Shown: positions 35,726 through 47,054, counted from the stretch's first letter. The stretch is DNA of 64,000 nucleotides from Macrothele yani (GCA_039090855.1 CM077011.1:25635001-25699000), one strand, 5' to 3'. A program made the numbers and translations. Notes: generated by a model not told the origin, from the sequence alone.

Positions 35726-36246
35726 AAGAATGTGCTGAGCTGCTGTCTTGACAGTCTCTCTATACGGGTGTAAAGACTTCGACGTTGGAAAAAAGGCTCC
35801 ACATGAAGGTATTAATGCATTTGATGTACGGTGTGCCAGAAGAATGCTAAAAAATAAGATACTCAGATGAATTCAAAGATAAAGAGGAGTGGGTGAAATC
35901 CCCCTACTCGAAAAAAGAATTGCAGCCATTTTCTCTTTTCTTTTCTTTTTTTTTCTTTTTTTGTTCATTTACGTGATGCTTAAAGTGTCTAAAATTATGA
36001 GAAACCACTAAATTTTTCATGAGTATTGATTCGTTTTCCTCCATTTTTCCAGCTTGAAACATAATGATTTATAAAATACAAAAATACCCGAGGGAAGATT
36101 TTGTAAACAACTAATTACAGGCTGATCGGTGGTCCAAGAAGGGTGGCTCGACTCCCGGATGCAGAGGGCTAACTACGCATTTCTGCACCAAGGACAAATC
36201 ACAAAACATTGAGAACCCATCGTCTTTTTATTATATTTAAATGGAT
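35726..36246. other. Intergenic, no gene seen
   Basis: Counterpart of 17266-17788, with slightly shorter pyrimidine runs. Confidence 0.5.
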
Positions 36247-38735
36247 ACCACAAGTCATCCTGAAGAAGAAATTGAAGAATTTTATGAGGAAATTCGTCAT
36301 CTAAATAATAAAGGTAAGCAGCACTTGAAGATAATTATGGGAGATTTCAATGCAAAAATAGGGCACCGGCAACAGAATGAAACTTCAGTAGGTAAATTCG
36401 GTCACGGCAACAGAAACCAGCGTGGAAATACTCTCGTTGAGTTTGCAGAGGCAGAAGGATTTTTCATCTTGAATTCCTTTTTCAAGAAAAAGCCACACAG
36501 GAAATGGACATGGAGACATCCAATTGGGACGACAAGTGAAATTGATTTTATTATGTGTAACAAAAAATTCGTCATCGAAGACTGCAGTGTGCTAAACAAG
36601 TTCAACACAGGTAGTGACCATAGATTGGTGAGATGTAAGATGCACCTCAACACTAAACTGGAACGTGGCAAGCTCATAAGACAAACAAAATGTATTGACA
36701 TAACCAACCTTAAAAAACACCATAATACTTTCAAGTTGGAACTGAAGAACAGATTCTCTGCTTTAGAAGGCCTAACATCGGAAGAAGTGGATATTTCGGA
36801 AGTTAACAGAAAAGTAACCAAAGCTCTTATGGAAACAGCAACAAAATTAGCTGGGTCTAAGAGCAAGTTGCATGTAAACATCAGGAAAAACCAAAATGTT
36901 GATGCAAAAAAGAAGAGAGATGAGGACAACTAAAGAAGATGTGACTTCCAAAGTGGAATATATAGAGCTATGCAAGACAGCACGAAAAAGTATCACTGAA
37001 GACGTAAGGAAATTCAACTGTGAGCTAGTGAGGAAAGCAATTGAAAACAACCAAAGCCTAAAGATAGCAAAGGGACATCTCAGTAAGGGAAGAAAACAGA
37101 TTATGGCTCTGAGAAAAGAAGATGGTTCTATAACAAGAAATAGAGGCAGAAATTTTGACAAGAGTGAAAGATTTCTACTCCAAATTATATGAAAGGGATG
37201 ATACATGTACTCCAGACATCATGAAAGGTACCAGAGTTCTTCCAGTCCTCGCAGCAGAAGATGCTCATGCAATCAAGAACATGAAGCGGGGGAAAGCTCC
37301 AGGAGAAGATGGAATTACTATAGACATCATACAAGAAGCAAGTGGAGAAATTGAAACAGTACTCGCCCAAATTTTCACTCGATGCCTTAATGAAGGGAAG
37401 ATTCCTGAGGATTGGAACAATGCTACAATGATCCTGCTACATAAAAAAGGTGACATTGAGGATCTCAGGAACTACAGACCTATCAGCCTCCTATCAGTGG
37501 TTTATAAAATCTTCACTAAAGTTCTTTCACACCGCTTGAAGGTAACACTGGACATGGCTCAACCGAGAGAACAAGCTGGATTCAGGAGTGGCTACAGCAC
37601 AATAGATCATATCCATGTGCTGAGAGAACTAATTGAAAGAGCGAGGGAATATGAACTTCCATTGTGCATGGCTTTTATCGATTATGAAAAAGCCTTTGAT
37701 TCGGTGAAACCATCAGCAGTTACCACGGCTCTGAAATCCTGCGGTATTGAAGATGCATACATTAATATTATTAATAACATCTATGAAAATGCAAGTGCAA
37801 AGATTCGGCTGTTTGAAAATACAACACACATAAAAATTGGAAAGGGAGTGAGACAAGGTGACACCATATCTCCGAAGCTCTTTAATGCTACATTGGAAAA
37901 TGTCTTTCAATCACTGAACTGGGAAAACAAAGGGATAAAGATTAATGGAGATTATCTAACCCACCTTCGTTTTGCTGATGACGTAGTCATTTTTGCAACT
38001 ACCCCATCAGAGCTGCAGAGTATGATCCAGGAACTTGCTGACAAGAGTAAAGAAGTGGGATTAAAAATGAACTTTCAGAAGACAAAAGTGATGTTCAATG
38101 CTTTTACAAGAAATGAAGATTTATCGATTGATGGAGAAAAACTGGAGATAACAGATACGTATGTTTATCTTGGACAGCAGATATCAAGTGAGGGTCACAT
38201 TGATGAAGAAATTAATCGGCGTACAAAACTTGCCTGGAGAGCTTTTGGAAGAAACAGCATAATTTTCAAGAGCAATATGCCATTATGTCTTAAAAGAAAA
38301 GTGTTTGATCAATGCATCCTTCCAGTGCTTACGTATGGTGCAGAGACGTGGACCTTAACTAAAAGAGACATACAAAGGCTGCAGACAACTCAAAACAGCA
38401 TGGAGAGGTGCATGCTTGGTATAACCAGGAGAGATAAGAAGAGGAACTCGTGGATCCGAAAAATGACGAGAGTGGAAGACATCATGATCAGAGTTAAATC
38501 CCTGAAATGGCAATGGGCTGGACATACTGCCAGAAGGACAGACCATAGATGGACAGCCGAAATTTTAGATTGGATTCCAAGGGACAGGAAAAGACCCAGA
38601 AAAAGACCACATGGGAGATGGGTGGATGAAATTCGTAAATATGCGGGAGTGACATGGAGGAGACTGGCACAAGACAGACCGTTGTGGAGGAAACTTGGAG
38701 AGACCTTCGTCCAGCAGTGGATTGATAATGGTTGA
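36247..38735 (+). pseudogene. RTE endonuclease-reverse transcriptase, copy 2
   Basis: Same partial endonuclease, and same 5-nt loss ending the first frame at 36933, as copy 1. A further insertion at ~37146 (AGAGGCAGAAATT where copy 1 has AGAGGCGAAATT) breaks the second frame. After that a 526-codon frame runs through the whole reverse transcriptase (YRPISLL, FRSGYST, FIDYEKAFDS, FADDVVIFA) and the C-terminal region to WIDNG without a break, unlike copy 1. Confidence 0.9.
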
Positions 38736-38755
38736 CAATGATGATGATGATGATG
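36247..38755 (+). mobile_element. RTE-type non-LTR retrotransposon, copy 2
   Basis: Same 5' truncation as 17789-20310. Its 3' quarter differs from copy 1 (AAACTGGAGATAACAG, HIDEEINRR, CMLGITRRDKKRNSW) and its tail is GATGATGATGATGATG followed by GTATGTATGTAT, a flank unlike that of copy 1. Confidence 0.9.
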
Positions 38756-38878
38756 TATGTATGTATATGCCTTACTAATTTAATAGTTATATACGCGTGC
38801 ATTATTAATTTAATGTTTATGAACATAAATGACTGTATATATAATTATATACACACACTTAGTGTGCCTATGTTAATG

Positions 38879-40122
38879 TACACTATATTGACAAAAGTCA
38901 CCGGACACCCCTTCAAAGGAAAATGAACGGAACCGCTGCGTTGTTTAGATGCGCGGTACAGCTGCAAATGGTATAAAAACAAGCCTACCCCACGATCATA
39001 TCGCACTGTGAGGTTGAGTGAAAATGCCGCGGCGGGAGAGAACTGACTTTGAGAAAGGAAAGATTGTTGGGTGTTATATTATTGGGTTATCCATATCAGA
39101 GAAACCGAAAGGAGTTTAAACATACCCAAGTCAACTGCTTTTGATGTACCGAATGAATGGAAGATACATGGCATGCCTGAAGCAGCAAAACGTATCGGCA
39201 GACCAAAGAAAACCAGTGATAGAGAACGTCGAAGCCCCAGGAGAGCCGTTACAGCTAATCGACGGAATACTGCACAAGGCCTCAGTGTACAGGTGAGTAA
39301 AAATACTGGAACTTCGGTATGTACACGTACCATTCGCATAGAACTTCATTCCATGGGTAATCGTGGTCGTGCGGCTGCTCGTAAGCCTTTAATCTCCACT
39401 CGGAATGCTACTCATTGTTTAGCATGGTGTAAAGAATGTTTATCGTGGACCGTAGGTCAATGGAAACGGGTCCTAACGACTGATGAATCCAGATACACGA
39501 TCCATCAGTCTGATACCTGTGTGTGGGTATTGTGGCAGCCAGGGTAACGCTATTTACCACAGTGTACTTTTCCTGAGGTCAAGTTTGGAGCTGGCAGTGT
39601 ACTCATGTGGGGGTGTTTTTCGTGGTAGGGTCCCAGCACATTGGTTATCGTGGACAATCCTGTTAACTAGCACGTCTACCTCGATATTCTGGACAATTAT
39701 GCCCTACCAACTCTGTGGCAATACTATGGAACCGAGCCTTGTTGCTACCAGCAGGATAATGCATCGAGCCGTAAAGCAAGGACTGTTACGGCGTGGTTTG
39801 GCGATAATTCCGTATCGTGTGTGGACTAGCCAGCATAGAGTCTTGATCTCAATCCCATAGATCACCTATGGGATGAATGTGAGCGCCGCATAAGAAGTTT
39901 GGAACCAAGGCCTACTACCAAGCAACAATTAGCGGCAGCATTATGTACTGAATGGAAGCGCATACCTATCGCTGTGTAACATAACCTTATCGAAAGCATG
40001 TCTCGAAGGGTCAGTGCATGCATTAAGGCCAATGTTGGACCAACACCGTACTAATGTATGCCAATAAATGCTATGTTGTATTTCTCTTCTACGTGTCCGG
40101 TGACTTTTGTCAATAAAGTGTA
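38879..40122 (+). mobile_element. Tc1-like transposon, family B, copy 3
   Basis: TIRs TACACTATATTGACAAAAGT (left) and the inverse ending TTTTGTCAATAAAGTGTA (right), TA at both ends, opposite orientation to copies 1 and 2. Outside the segmental duplication. Confidence 0.9.
39024..40053 (+). pseudogene. Broken Tc1-like transposase, family B, copy 3
   Basis: Starts MPRRERTDFEKGKIVGCYI, then a frame change near 39065-39110. The main piece reads IPKSTAFDVPNEWKIHGMPE, AAKRIGRPKKTSDR and VLTTDESRYTIHQSD (first aspartate kept). A stop after LWQPG, then YQQDNASSRKARTVTAW (second aspartate kept). The part with the glutamate is scrambled by stops and shifts. Confidence 0.85.
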
Positions 40123-41009
40123 AACATATGTTTCGGGAGTTCTGATTTTCAGTTTCACATTAAACGGGCCGAATATAGCTGGCGGCCGTTGCTCGCAGCC
40201 ACAGTAATGATCCAGAGCTTCAACAATGTGAAAGATATCCTTATCTTACCTATCCAACTAAAGAAAAACTGCGAGCACCATTCTTTTCGACGAAGGACGT
40301 GGTTCTTCTTTAGTTGGACGGACCGTACAATGGTTGTAATATGAAACTAGCATCATCTTGTTGTAGAAAACAAGCATCCCCTGAACATTTCGAGGAAGAA
40401 TTTCGAACTGTGAGTGTACAAGAAACCGGTGTAAAAAATTCAGTTGCAACTTTGAGCAGATTGCAAGCAGTAATTTTTGCGCCCTCTCTTGACCTGCCTC
40501 TGCCCGGATGAAGCATGGGTGGTACGTTTTGTCTTCTAGCTCTGGATCGGTTCCTTCACTGGACAAGTGGCTAAGTATCAGAGATGGACGACAGAGTTGC
40601 TAATGGTTGTCGTGAAACCCTGAAATTAAAAAAAGTGCTTAACCGAAACTACATATTTGCGCTTGAAAAACATTTTTTTCGTAATTGATACCGTTCGCTA
40701 AGAAGATCACTATACGCGCATTATGTATTTTAAATTACGCTAGAGGCGCAGGTGTCTTTGTGTCTTTTCCCTTTTAGCTGATCTTGTTCTTTTATAAAAT
40801 TTTACTTTGGGAATACCTTTTTACATCGGAAAGGATTCAAAAGATGCGCTCGTTACACCCGAGAATTTGGTGTCATCTTTCGTTCAATTAAAGCAACTGC
40901 TTCGGTAATTGTGAAATTTCAGGAGCGTAGATAGCAAAACAAAAATTTCCTCGGAAGGTAATTTTGTTAGTTAAAATGTGAACTTGTTTCAATTTATACC
41001 TTCCATATT
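40123..41009. other. Intergenic with an old SINE A (40500-40640)
   Basis: A much diverged SINE A body can be traced at ~40500-40640 (GGATGAAGCATGGGTGG, GGACAAGTGGCTAAGTATCA, GAGTTGCTAATGGTTGTCGT). A 12-bp hairpin (CCAACTAAAGAA with its inverse) lies at ~40254-40318. No gene seen. Confidence 0.45.
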
Positions 41010-41039
41010 TTTTTATTGGTGGGTTTAACGACCACCGTG
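41010..41039 (-). mobile_element. SINE A stub interrupted at 41039
   Basis: TTTTTTTATTGGTGGGTTTA then ACGACCACCGTG is the 3' end of SINE A in reverse. It stops exactly where the hAT-like CAGAGATGG terminus starts. The rest of the SINE was not found on the other side. Confidence 0.65.
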
Positions 41040-41654
41040 CAGAGATGGAAACGGGTCACGGGACAACGAGTCGGGTCAAAATGTTCCTGACCCGATTTGA
41101 CCCCGTTTTATTTTTGAAAAGAGAAAAATATATTCCAAAGAAAACTGCGCGTTGTGGAATTCTGTAGTCGATACTGGTGCCCACGGAGTGAATAATGATT
41201 TGCTATGCAAAAATATTGTCGTCTCTTTCTTAAAGCAACGATGATTTCTACCGACCGACGTCAGACACACTGACACCATATTGTAAAAAGATACTTCCTT
41301 TGCGTTATTTTACAGTGCGGTTGTCCAGGGCTAGGTACAGGCAAATGCCATTCGCCTGCTTCAAAGCTGATTCCCTCTCTCCGTGCGAAGTTCACTGCAT
41401 GACTAAGAGTTACTTTTCACGTCGTATATTTTACATTGAGCATTCAGAGGTTTTCGATTGATGCGCTAATATCCCGTTCCCTTGACATGCCATGTCGAAA
41501 TTAACTCCTTATTCGTTAATATGGATGAATTTAATATTAAGGAGGTTGAGATATATATATATATATAGGCGTCGAGGCCAGAAAATAGGTGCTTGTTGAA
41601 AACCACAAGGGGAAGAGTGAATGATGGAAATTGTTTCGTCTCATTAAGTAACCG

Positions 41655-41837
41655 GTGAATAATTCTCTGTTGTTTGGTCTTGCTTGTTGTTCAAAATGTG
41701 GAAAGTGTATAATTACAAAGAAAGATGTCGACGGTGTAATAAAAGATTATTACGGAACCAAAAATCTAACCGACCATATAAAAGTATGCGCACATCCATC
41801 AAAGCGTGGCAAGATTGAACAATCTAAATACACTTAA
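41655..41837 (+). pseudogene. BED-type zinc-finger-like fragment
   Basis: A 60-codon frame with CCSKCGKCI, DYYGTKNLTDHIKVCAH and PSKRGKIEQ. The C-x2-C followed by a TKNL..H....H arrangement resembles the BED finger at the N-terminus of hAT transposases, where it helps bind the element ends. The frame stops directly after, and no catalytic domain follows. The start of the fragment is uncertain. Confidence 0.4.
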
Positions 41838-42189
41838 AAAAATACATTTGTTTAATCGTAAATAATGATTCCCATTTGTAATATACTTCATCACGGTCAT
41901 AGTCAGCCATTACTTCTGGATTACTCAAAATAGTGGCACTAAAAATGGCACTAAAATTTAGCAAATAACCAAATTTTATTAAAAAAGCATTTCAGTTATT
42001 AAATTGGGAATTTCAGTTATTAAAAATTGGGATGAATATACACTATATTGACAAAAGTCACAGGACACCCACTTCAAAAGCAAATGAACGAATCCACTGC
42101 GTTGTTAATATGCGCGGTATAACTGCGAACGGTATAAAAACAAGCCTGCAGCTGACCTGGATCATATCACACTATGTGGTTAAGAGAAA

Positions 42190-43223
42190 ATGTCGCGGCG
42201 TGAGAGAACTGACTTTGAGAAAGGAAAGATTGTTGGGTGTTATATTAATGGGTTATCCATAAGAGAAACAGAGAGGCGTTTCAACATACCCAAAGTCAAC
42301 TGTTTTGGATGTACTGAATAAGTGGAAAGCACATGGCGTGCCTGAAGCAGCAAAACGTACCGGCAGACCAAAGAAAATCAGTGATAGAGGACGTCGAAGC
42401 CTCAGGAGAGTCGTTACAGCTAATCGACGCAGTACTGTACAAGACCTCAGTGTACAGGTGAGTATAAATGCTGGAACCTCGGTATGTGCACGCATCATTC
42501 GCACAGAACTTTATTCCGTGGGTTACCGTGGTCGTGCGGCTGCTCATAAGGCTTTCAACTCCACTCGGAATGCTACTCGTCGTTTAGCATGGTGTAAAGA
42601 ACGTTTATCGTGGGCCTTTGATCAACGGAAACGGGTCCTATGGACTGATGAATCCAGATACACGATCCATCAGTCTGATGACAATGTGTGGGTATGGTGG
42701 CAACCACAGGAACGCTATTTACCACAGTGTATTGTTCCTACAGTCAAGTTTGGAGCTGGCAGTGTACTCCTGTGGGGATGTTTTTCGTGGTATGGTCCCG
42801 TCCCATTGGTTATCGTGGACAAACCTGTTAACCAGCACGTCTACCTCGATATTCTGGACAATTATGCCATACCAACTCTGTGGCAATACTGTGGAACCGA
42901 GCCTTGTTGGTACTAGCAGGATAATGCACCAAGCCATAAAGCAAGGACTGTTACGGCGTGGTTTTAAGATAATTCCGTATCATGTATGGACTGGCCACCA
43001 CAGAGCCCTGATCTTAATCGCACAGAGCACCTATGGGATGAATTAGAGCGCCGCATATAAGAAGTTTGGAACCAGGGCCTACTACTAAGCAACAGATAGC
43101 AGCAGCATTATGTACTGAATGGAAGCGCATACCTATCGCCGTGTTACATAACCTCATCGAAAGCATGCCTCGAAGAGTCAGTGCATGTATTAAAGCCAAA
43201 GGTGGGCCGACACCGCACAAATG
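42190..43223 (+). pseudogene. Broken Tc1-like transposase, family B, copy 4
   Basis: The best preserved N-terminus of the family: MSRRERTDFEKGKIVGCYIN, GLSIRETERRFNIPK, then one extra base near 42290, and VLNKWKAHGVPEAAKRTGRP onward. It reads through VLWTDESRYTIHQSD (first aspartate) and FGAGSVLLWGCFSWYGPVPL. A stop precedes QDNAPSHKARTVTAWF (second aspartate), another follows, and the glutamate block reads [17 protein letters not shown]. Confidence 0.85.
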
Positions 43224-43303
43224 TACACTGCTGGACACCCAAAATGCAACACCAAGAAGGACACGAGATAGCAACGACAGATTTACTGGACACATGACAA
43301 CAG

Positions 43304-43718
43304 GTGAAAATACTCCAAATACGTGGCGACAGTTCATAAATAAATAAATACATCGCTGGAACGTGGAAAGAGCGATGTATTTATTTATTTATAAACTGTC
43401 GCCACGTATTTGGAGTATTTTCACCTGGATCTCGGCCGTTGGATTTAACTGCTATAATATATATAACTAGTGCCGTTTATGCCCACCAGATGGAGACGTC
43501 TCAGTAGCTGAGCCCATCTTACGGATTTATGATGTCAGAAGCTGACTTAAATACATATAGCACCGTGGATTGTTGGCCACCGTGGCGTAAATGTAACGCA
43601 CTCGGCGCGATATCGAGAGTTCTGTTGGTTCAATTCCACAGCGGTTGGCTGAAAAACAATTTTTCGGTTCCTGTGTGTTTCTGGAACGTGGAAAGAGCGA
43701 TGTATTTATTTATTTATT
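43304..43718 (+). mobile_element. Foldback retroposon Z with 12-bp target duplication
   Basis: Flanked by ACATGACAACAG on both sides (43292-43303 and 43719-43730), long enough to suggest target-primed integration. It ends in an ATTT-repeat tail after GGAACGTGGAAAGAGCGATG. Its first ~120 bp form a near-perfect hairpin (arms 43304-~43357 and ~43371-43423, loop ~13). The hairpin arm contains a tail-to-head junction: the ATTT tail runs straight into AACTGTCGCCACGTATTTGG. No coding sequence. A relative is at 59153-59336. Confidence 0.75.
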
Positions 43719-43789
43719 ACATGACAACAGATACAAAGATGAAACGATTAAGCTCACAGGCCCGTGCGACTCACGGAACACGCAGACAT

Positions 43790-44860
43790 CGAGTACGTGT
43801 GGCCCTCATGGCTGGCAATAACGGCCGCTACACGGCGCGGCATCGAACGAAAGAGGCTTTGGATGTGGGCTTGGGGTATGTCGGTCCTGGCTGCTTCCAC
43901 ACGTTGCCACAGTTCATCACCGGTGGTGCTTGCCGGGCCACTCGGTTGCCGATCAGCGACCAGCCGTGTTCGATGGGCGACATATCGGGAGAACAGGCGG
44001 GCCACGGCAGCAGTGACACCTGGTGGGCCGTGAATAATTGTTGCACGATGCGTGCCACGTGCGGGCGCACATTGTCCTGTTGAAACGTGGCCGCTGGTAG
44101 ATCCTGCAGGTAAAAGATGACTACAGGCCCCAAAACGTCGGAGATGTAGCGGTAGCTGTTGAGTGTACCGACGATGCGTACCAGAGGGTGCGGGTGTCAT
44201 ATCCAATTGCGCCCCAAACCATAACGCCAGGTGACGGACCGGAATTTCGATGCATAATGCAGGTGTCATACAGTCTCACGGCGCGGTGCCGCCACACGTG
44301 GATCCGATCATCGTGGTGTTTCAGGCAGAAGCGAGATTCGTCGGAGAAGACAATGTCGTGCCATTCCTTAGTCCAGGTGCGGCGTCCAACGGCCCACTGC
44401 CGCTGCACTCGCCGGTGGTGTAACGTCAATGGTAATCGGAGCAATGGGCACCCTTGCGACAAGTCCCCGCTCATGCAGGTGACGTCGAACGGTACGTGCT
44501 GACACAGGTTGTTGCGCAACACACCCTAATTCCTGCGCTAACGTTCGTGATGTGGCGGTGCGAGTCGTCATTGCCCGCCGCACAACATGCCGGTCCTCCC
44601 ATTCGGTGTTGTGCCGCGGCTGCGGCAATCGCTCACGTCGGTCCGTCTGTCCCTCCTGCACCCACCGAATCCATACTCGCCTCACTGTGGCTGGATGTCG
44701 TCCCACACGGGCGCCGATGTCTCAGTACGATAAACCGCTGTCGCGATAAGCCACTAATCGTCCTGTGTGGAACTCCGAAACGTGCTGGAATGACTGCCGT
44801 ATTCTGCGACGAGGCATCAGGAAGCTTTCCACGCACAGGTCCGGCAGCACAACACACTTC
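43790..44860 (-). pseudogene. Broken Tc1-like transposase, family A, copy 2
   Basis: Minus-strand pieces in order: MGRHPATVRRVWIRWVQEGQ and RTLAQELGCVAQQPVSARTV (44706-44368, DNA-binding half); VFSDESRFCLKHHDDRIHVW (44522-44121, first aspartate); FQQDNVRPHVARIVQQLFTA and SPDMSPIEHGWSLIGNRVAR (44133-43828, second aspartate and glutamate). All catalytic residues remain but the three pieces are in different frames. Confidence 0.85.
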
Positions 44861-45374
44861 CACTACTTACTTATGTGCACTCTTCGTATACTGCTTCTTG
44901 GTGGCGTGCCGGGCGCACATGATTTGCATATGCCCTGCAATGCTAATCGTTTGCATGTCCTCTCGCGGGCGACGCATGCTGCGAATTTCAGGCCAATCCG
45001 ATGCTTCCTTCTTGGTGTTGCATTTTGGGTGGCTAGCAGTGTATGGCAATAAATGCTCTGTTTTGTTTCTCATCCAGATGTCCGGTGACTTTTGTTAATA
45101 TAGTGTACACAAAAATTGAATTTGGAATTTATAGTTCAAAGCAGATTTCTCTGGGTCAGTTACGGGTCCGGATCGGGTCGGGTCCAGTTATGGGACGTCC
45201 GGGTCCGTGTTAACTCGAGGTTTCAGTGAATGGTTCATCCTGTAAATGCTATTGCACCAATGGCACAATGTACGCTGGTAAGTATGTTTTAAGCATTTCT
45301 TCGAACAAGTAAATTCTTTCCTACACAGTAAATCAACATTAAAAATCGTACTTTACCGTATAAACAACCACTAG

Positions 45375-45586
45375 TCACCTCGGTGGCCGAGTGGTCCGAG
45401 GGGGGTTCTGAACTTTCGTCGGAGACGGGACAGGTTTTGAGCCCAGATGAGACATGTGTGGTGTGTTTGTTCGATGGCCTTGTCCCTTCCCTGGAACCAG
45501 TGACATTAACGGTCGGCTGTTTACAGTCTTCTGAGTTGCCCATGGCTGTCGTTAAATCCCACAAAAACAATTAAAAAAAAAAAACA
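45375..45586 (+). mobile_element. SINE A-related variant
   Basis: Head CCTCGGTGGCCGAGTGGTCC with B-box-like GGTTTTGAGCCC, body CCCTTCCCTGGAACCAGTGA, end GTCGTTAAATCC and an A-run. The head differs enough from other copies to be a separate subfamily. Confidence 0.75.
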
Positions 45587-46636
45587 CGACACCGTCACTT
45601 AAAGTTCATAGTTATCAAAAATGATATAGAACCTATTTGTTTCTCTCCGCGAGCAAAATTCTTAAAGAATGTGGATTTTCCTGTTGAAATCAATTCCTGT
45701 TTGTTTGTTTTTATTAAATTTTAGACACGTTTTATGTATCTAATGCATTCGGCGAACCCCTTAATGACATCAAGAAATAACAAAATGGCGTCACTTATTA
45801 AAGAATGTCGGAGTAGTAATTATAAATTTCTCTCAGGGAGAAGAGTATATATTTGCCCCTATTCTGTTATTATATAGTTTTATTATGCAATTCATGGTTA
45901 CAAAAAAATTTCAGTTAGAAAATGTATATTAAAGATCATGACCAATTTCACGACGACTACCTTTAGGAATTCAATGGGCGCGTGAATTACGATATTTTTT
46001 AAACGCATCACAATATTTGAAAGTATAAAAAGTACATCGACGGAAATGCTTTCTTACAGAATTTTCCACACGCGACGAATCCGTCTGGCCGTGACTCATC
46101 TGATTAAAGTCCTGCACTTGTAAACAGTTACCCTTACCCAGTGTCCACACATGGAGTTAAAGCTAAAACTGGAGCTTTAAAATATCGTGGCCCATAAGCA
46201 GGAGGTATTCGATAAAGTAAATAATATTTACATCTTAAATAAAGGAGATAAAGCTTATGCCGAATTTACCTGTGCTGTTGAAAGAACATTTCTGAAATAA
46301 CCAAATGCTTCAATAACGCCCTCGATTTAAAACAGAAACACAGAATATACATCAAGCATTTCTCGCCTTTAATGACCGTTGCCAGAACTTTATTTTAAAT
46401 TTCGAAGCTTTAAATGAAAAGAAGTCGATCCGCACTACATGCTTTGTGTTGTTTGGTGCACTGCATCAGTGAAACGTTGTTTTAAAATATATGAGAATTT
46501 AAAATCTATATCGCTGAGTCCACTAGCACCCAAGTTGCGCTGAAACAGTTATTTTCATCACAATTAAAGATGTCTTCATAAAAATAATCGTAATGCTAAA
46601 GAAATTCGGGAAAATTCATGTTATGATTAACACTGC
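45587..46636. other. Intergenic, no feature recognised
   Basis: A kilobase of AT-rich sequence with no element end, SINE box or coding similarity that I can support. Confidence 0.5.
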
Positions 46637-46847
46637 GCCGCCCCGGTGGCGCAGTGGTCTAAGGCGATGGCCTCTGATCATTCGCCAGAAAGGGGCCCGG
46701 GTTCGAATCCCGGTGAGGCATGGATGTTGTGTTTGTCTTACGGCACTGGCTCTCTCCCTTCCCTGGAACCAGTGACCCTAAATTAGGGACGGGCGACTGC
46801 TTATAGCCCATTGAGTTGCTCACGGTGGTCGTTAAACCTCCAAAAAA
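46637..46847 (+). mobile_element. SINE A, near-consensus
   Basis: Head GCCGCCCCGGTGGCGCAGTG, B-box GGTTCGAATCCC, full body to CCTCCAAAAAAAAG. A good reference copy for the family. Confidence 0.92.
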
Positions 46848-47020
46848 AAGCACTGGGTTCTGATTGTTCGGTCGAATAAGTCCGAGTTCGAATCCCGGAT
46901 GAGGGATTGTGTTACGACATTGGCTCTCTCCCTTCTCATGAAGAAATGGTCCTAAATTAAGGACGGGCGACTGCTTATAGCCCTTAGAGATGCTCACTGT
47001 GGTCGCTAAATCGTAAAACA
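46848..47020 (+). mobile_element. SINE A, 5'-shortened, in tandem with previous
   Basis: Begins within the head (CACTGGGTTCTGATTGTTCG), keeps a B-box (GAGTTCGAATCCC) and the 3' body (GGACGGGCGACTGCTTATAG), and ends in GTCGCTAAATCG plus A-rich sequence. Diverged. Confidence 0.75.
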
Positions 47021-47054
47021 AAAATTAACACTGCCATTAATCAAGGCCGTCTGG

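Larger units (their letters stand above)
21898..38010 (+). repeat. Segmental direct duplication, copy 2
   Basis: Repeats 4330-~19550 in the same orientation and is ~890 bases longer, mainly through 13 extra 65-bp minisatellite units. Element content and order are identical. The copies share inherited faults, such as the RTE truncation point and the family C dead catalytic sites. Confidence 0.95.
43224..45043 (-). mobile_element. Tc1-like transposon, family A, copy 2, interrupted
   Basis: TIRs TACACTGCTGGACACCCAAA and the inverse ending GTGGCTAGCAGTGTA, TA at both ends, inserted in family B copy 4. It is itself interrupted by the retroposon at 43304-43718. Confidence 0.9.
42039..45107 (+). 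mobile_element. Tc1-like transposon, family B, copy 4, interrupted
   Basis: TIRs TACACTATATTGACAAAAGT and the inverse ending TTTTGTTAATATAGTGTA. Its interior is split at 43223/45044 by a family A element. The uninterrupted sequence in copy 3 (ATGTATGCCAATAAATGC) confirms that the insertion used a TA. Confidence 0.9.
41040..45215 (+). mobile_element. Possible hAT-like element hosting a nested stack
   Basis: The left end CAGAGATGGAAACGGGTCAC is hAT-like, followed by repeated GGGTC and GACCC motifs. Similar motifs occur at 45155-45210 (GGTCCGGATCGGGTCGGGTC), just outside the nested Tc1-like elements. A BED-finger-like fragment lies between. The right terminus is not recognisable, so the right boundary and the identity are inferred. 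A TA microsatellite lies at ~41552-41568. Confidence 0.4.

Noticed and set aside
40258..40566. Possible gene at 40258-40566
   Set aside because: Overlapping frames on both strands, no domain, and overlap with an eroded SINE A.
45587..46636. Unique stretch as a possible regulatory region
   Set aside because: I see no promoter, conserved motif or gene nearby to support it.
46637..46775. tRNA genes at each SINE A head
   Set aside because: A and B boxes are present, but the heads continue into a shared ~140-bp body with A-tail and are dispersed with target duplications. They are SINEs.
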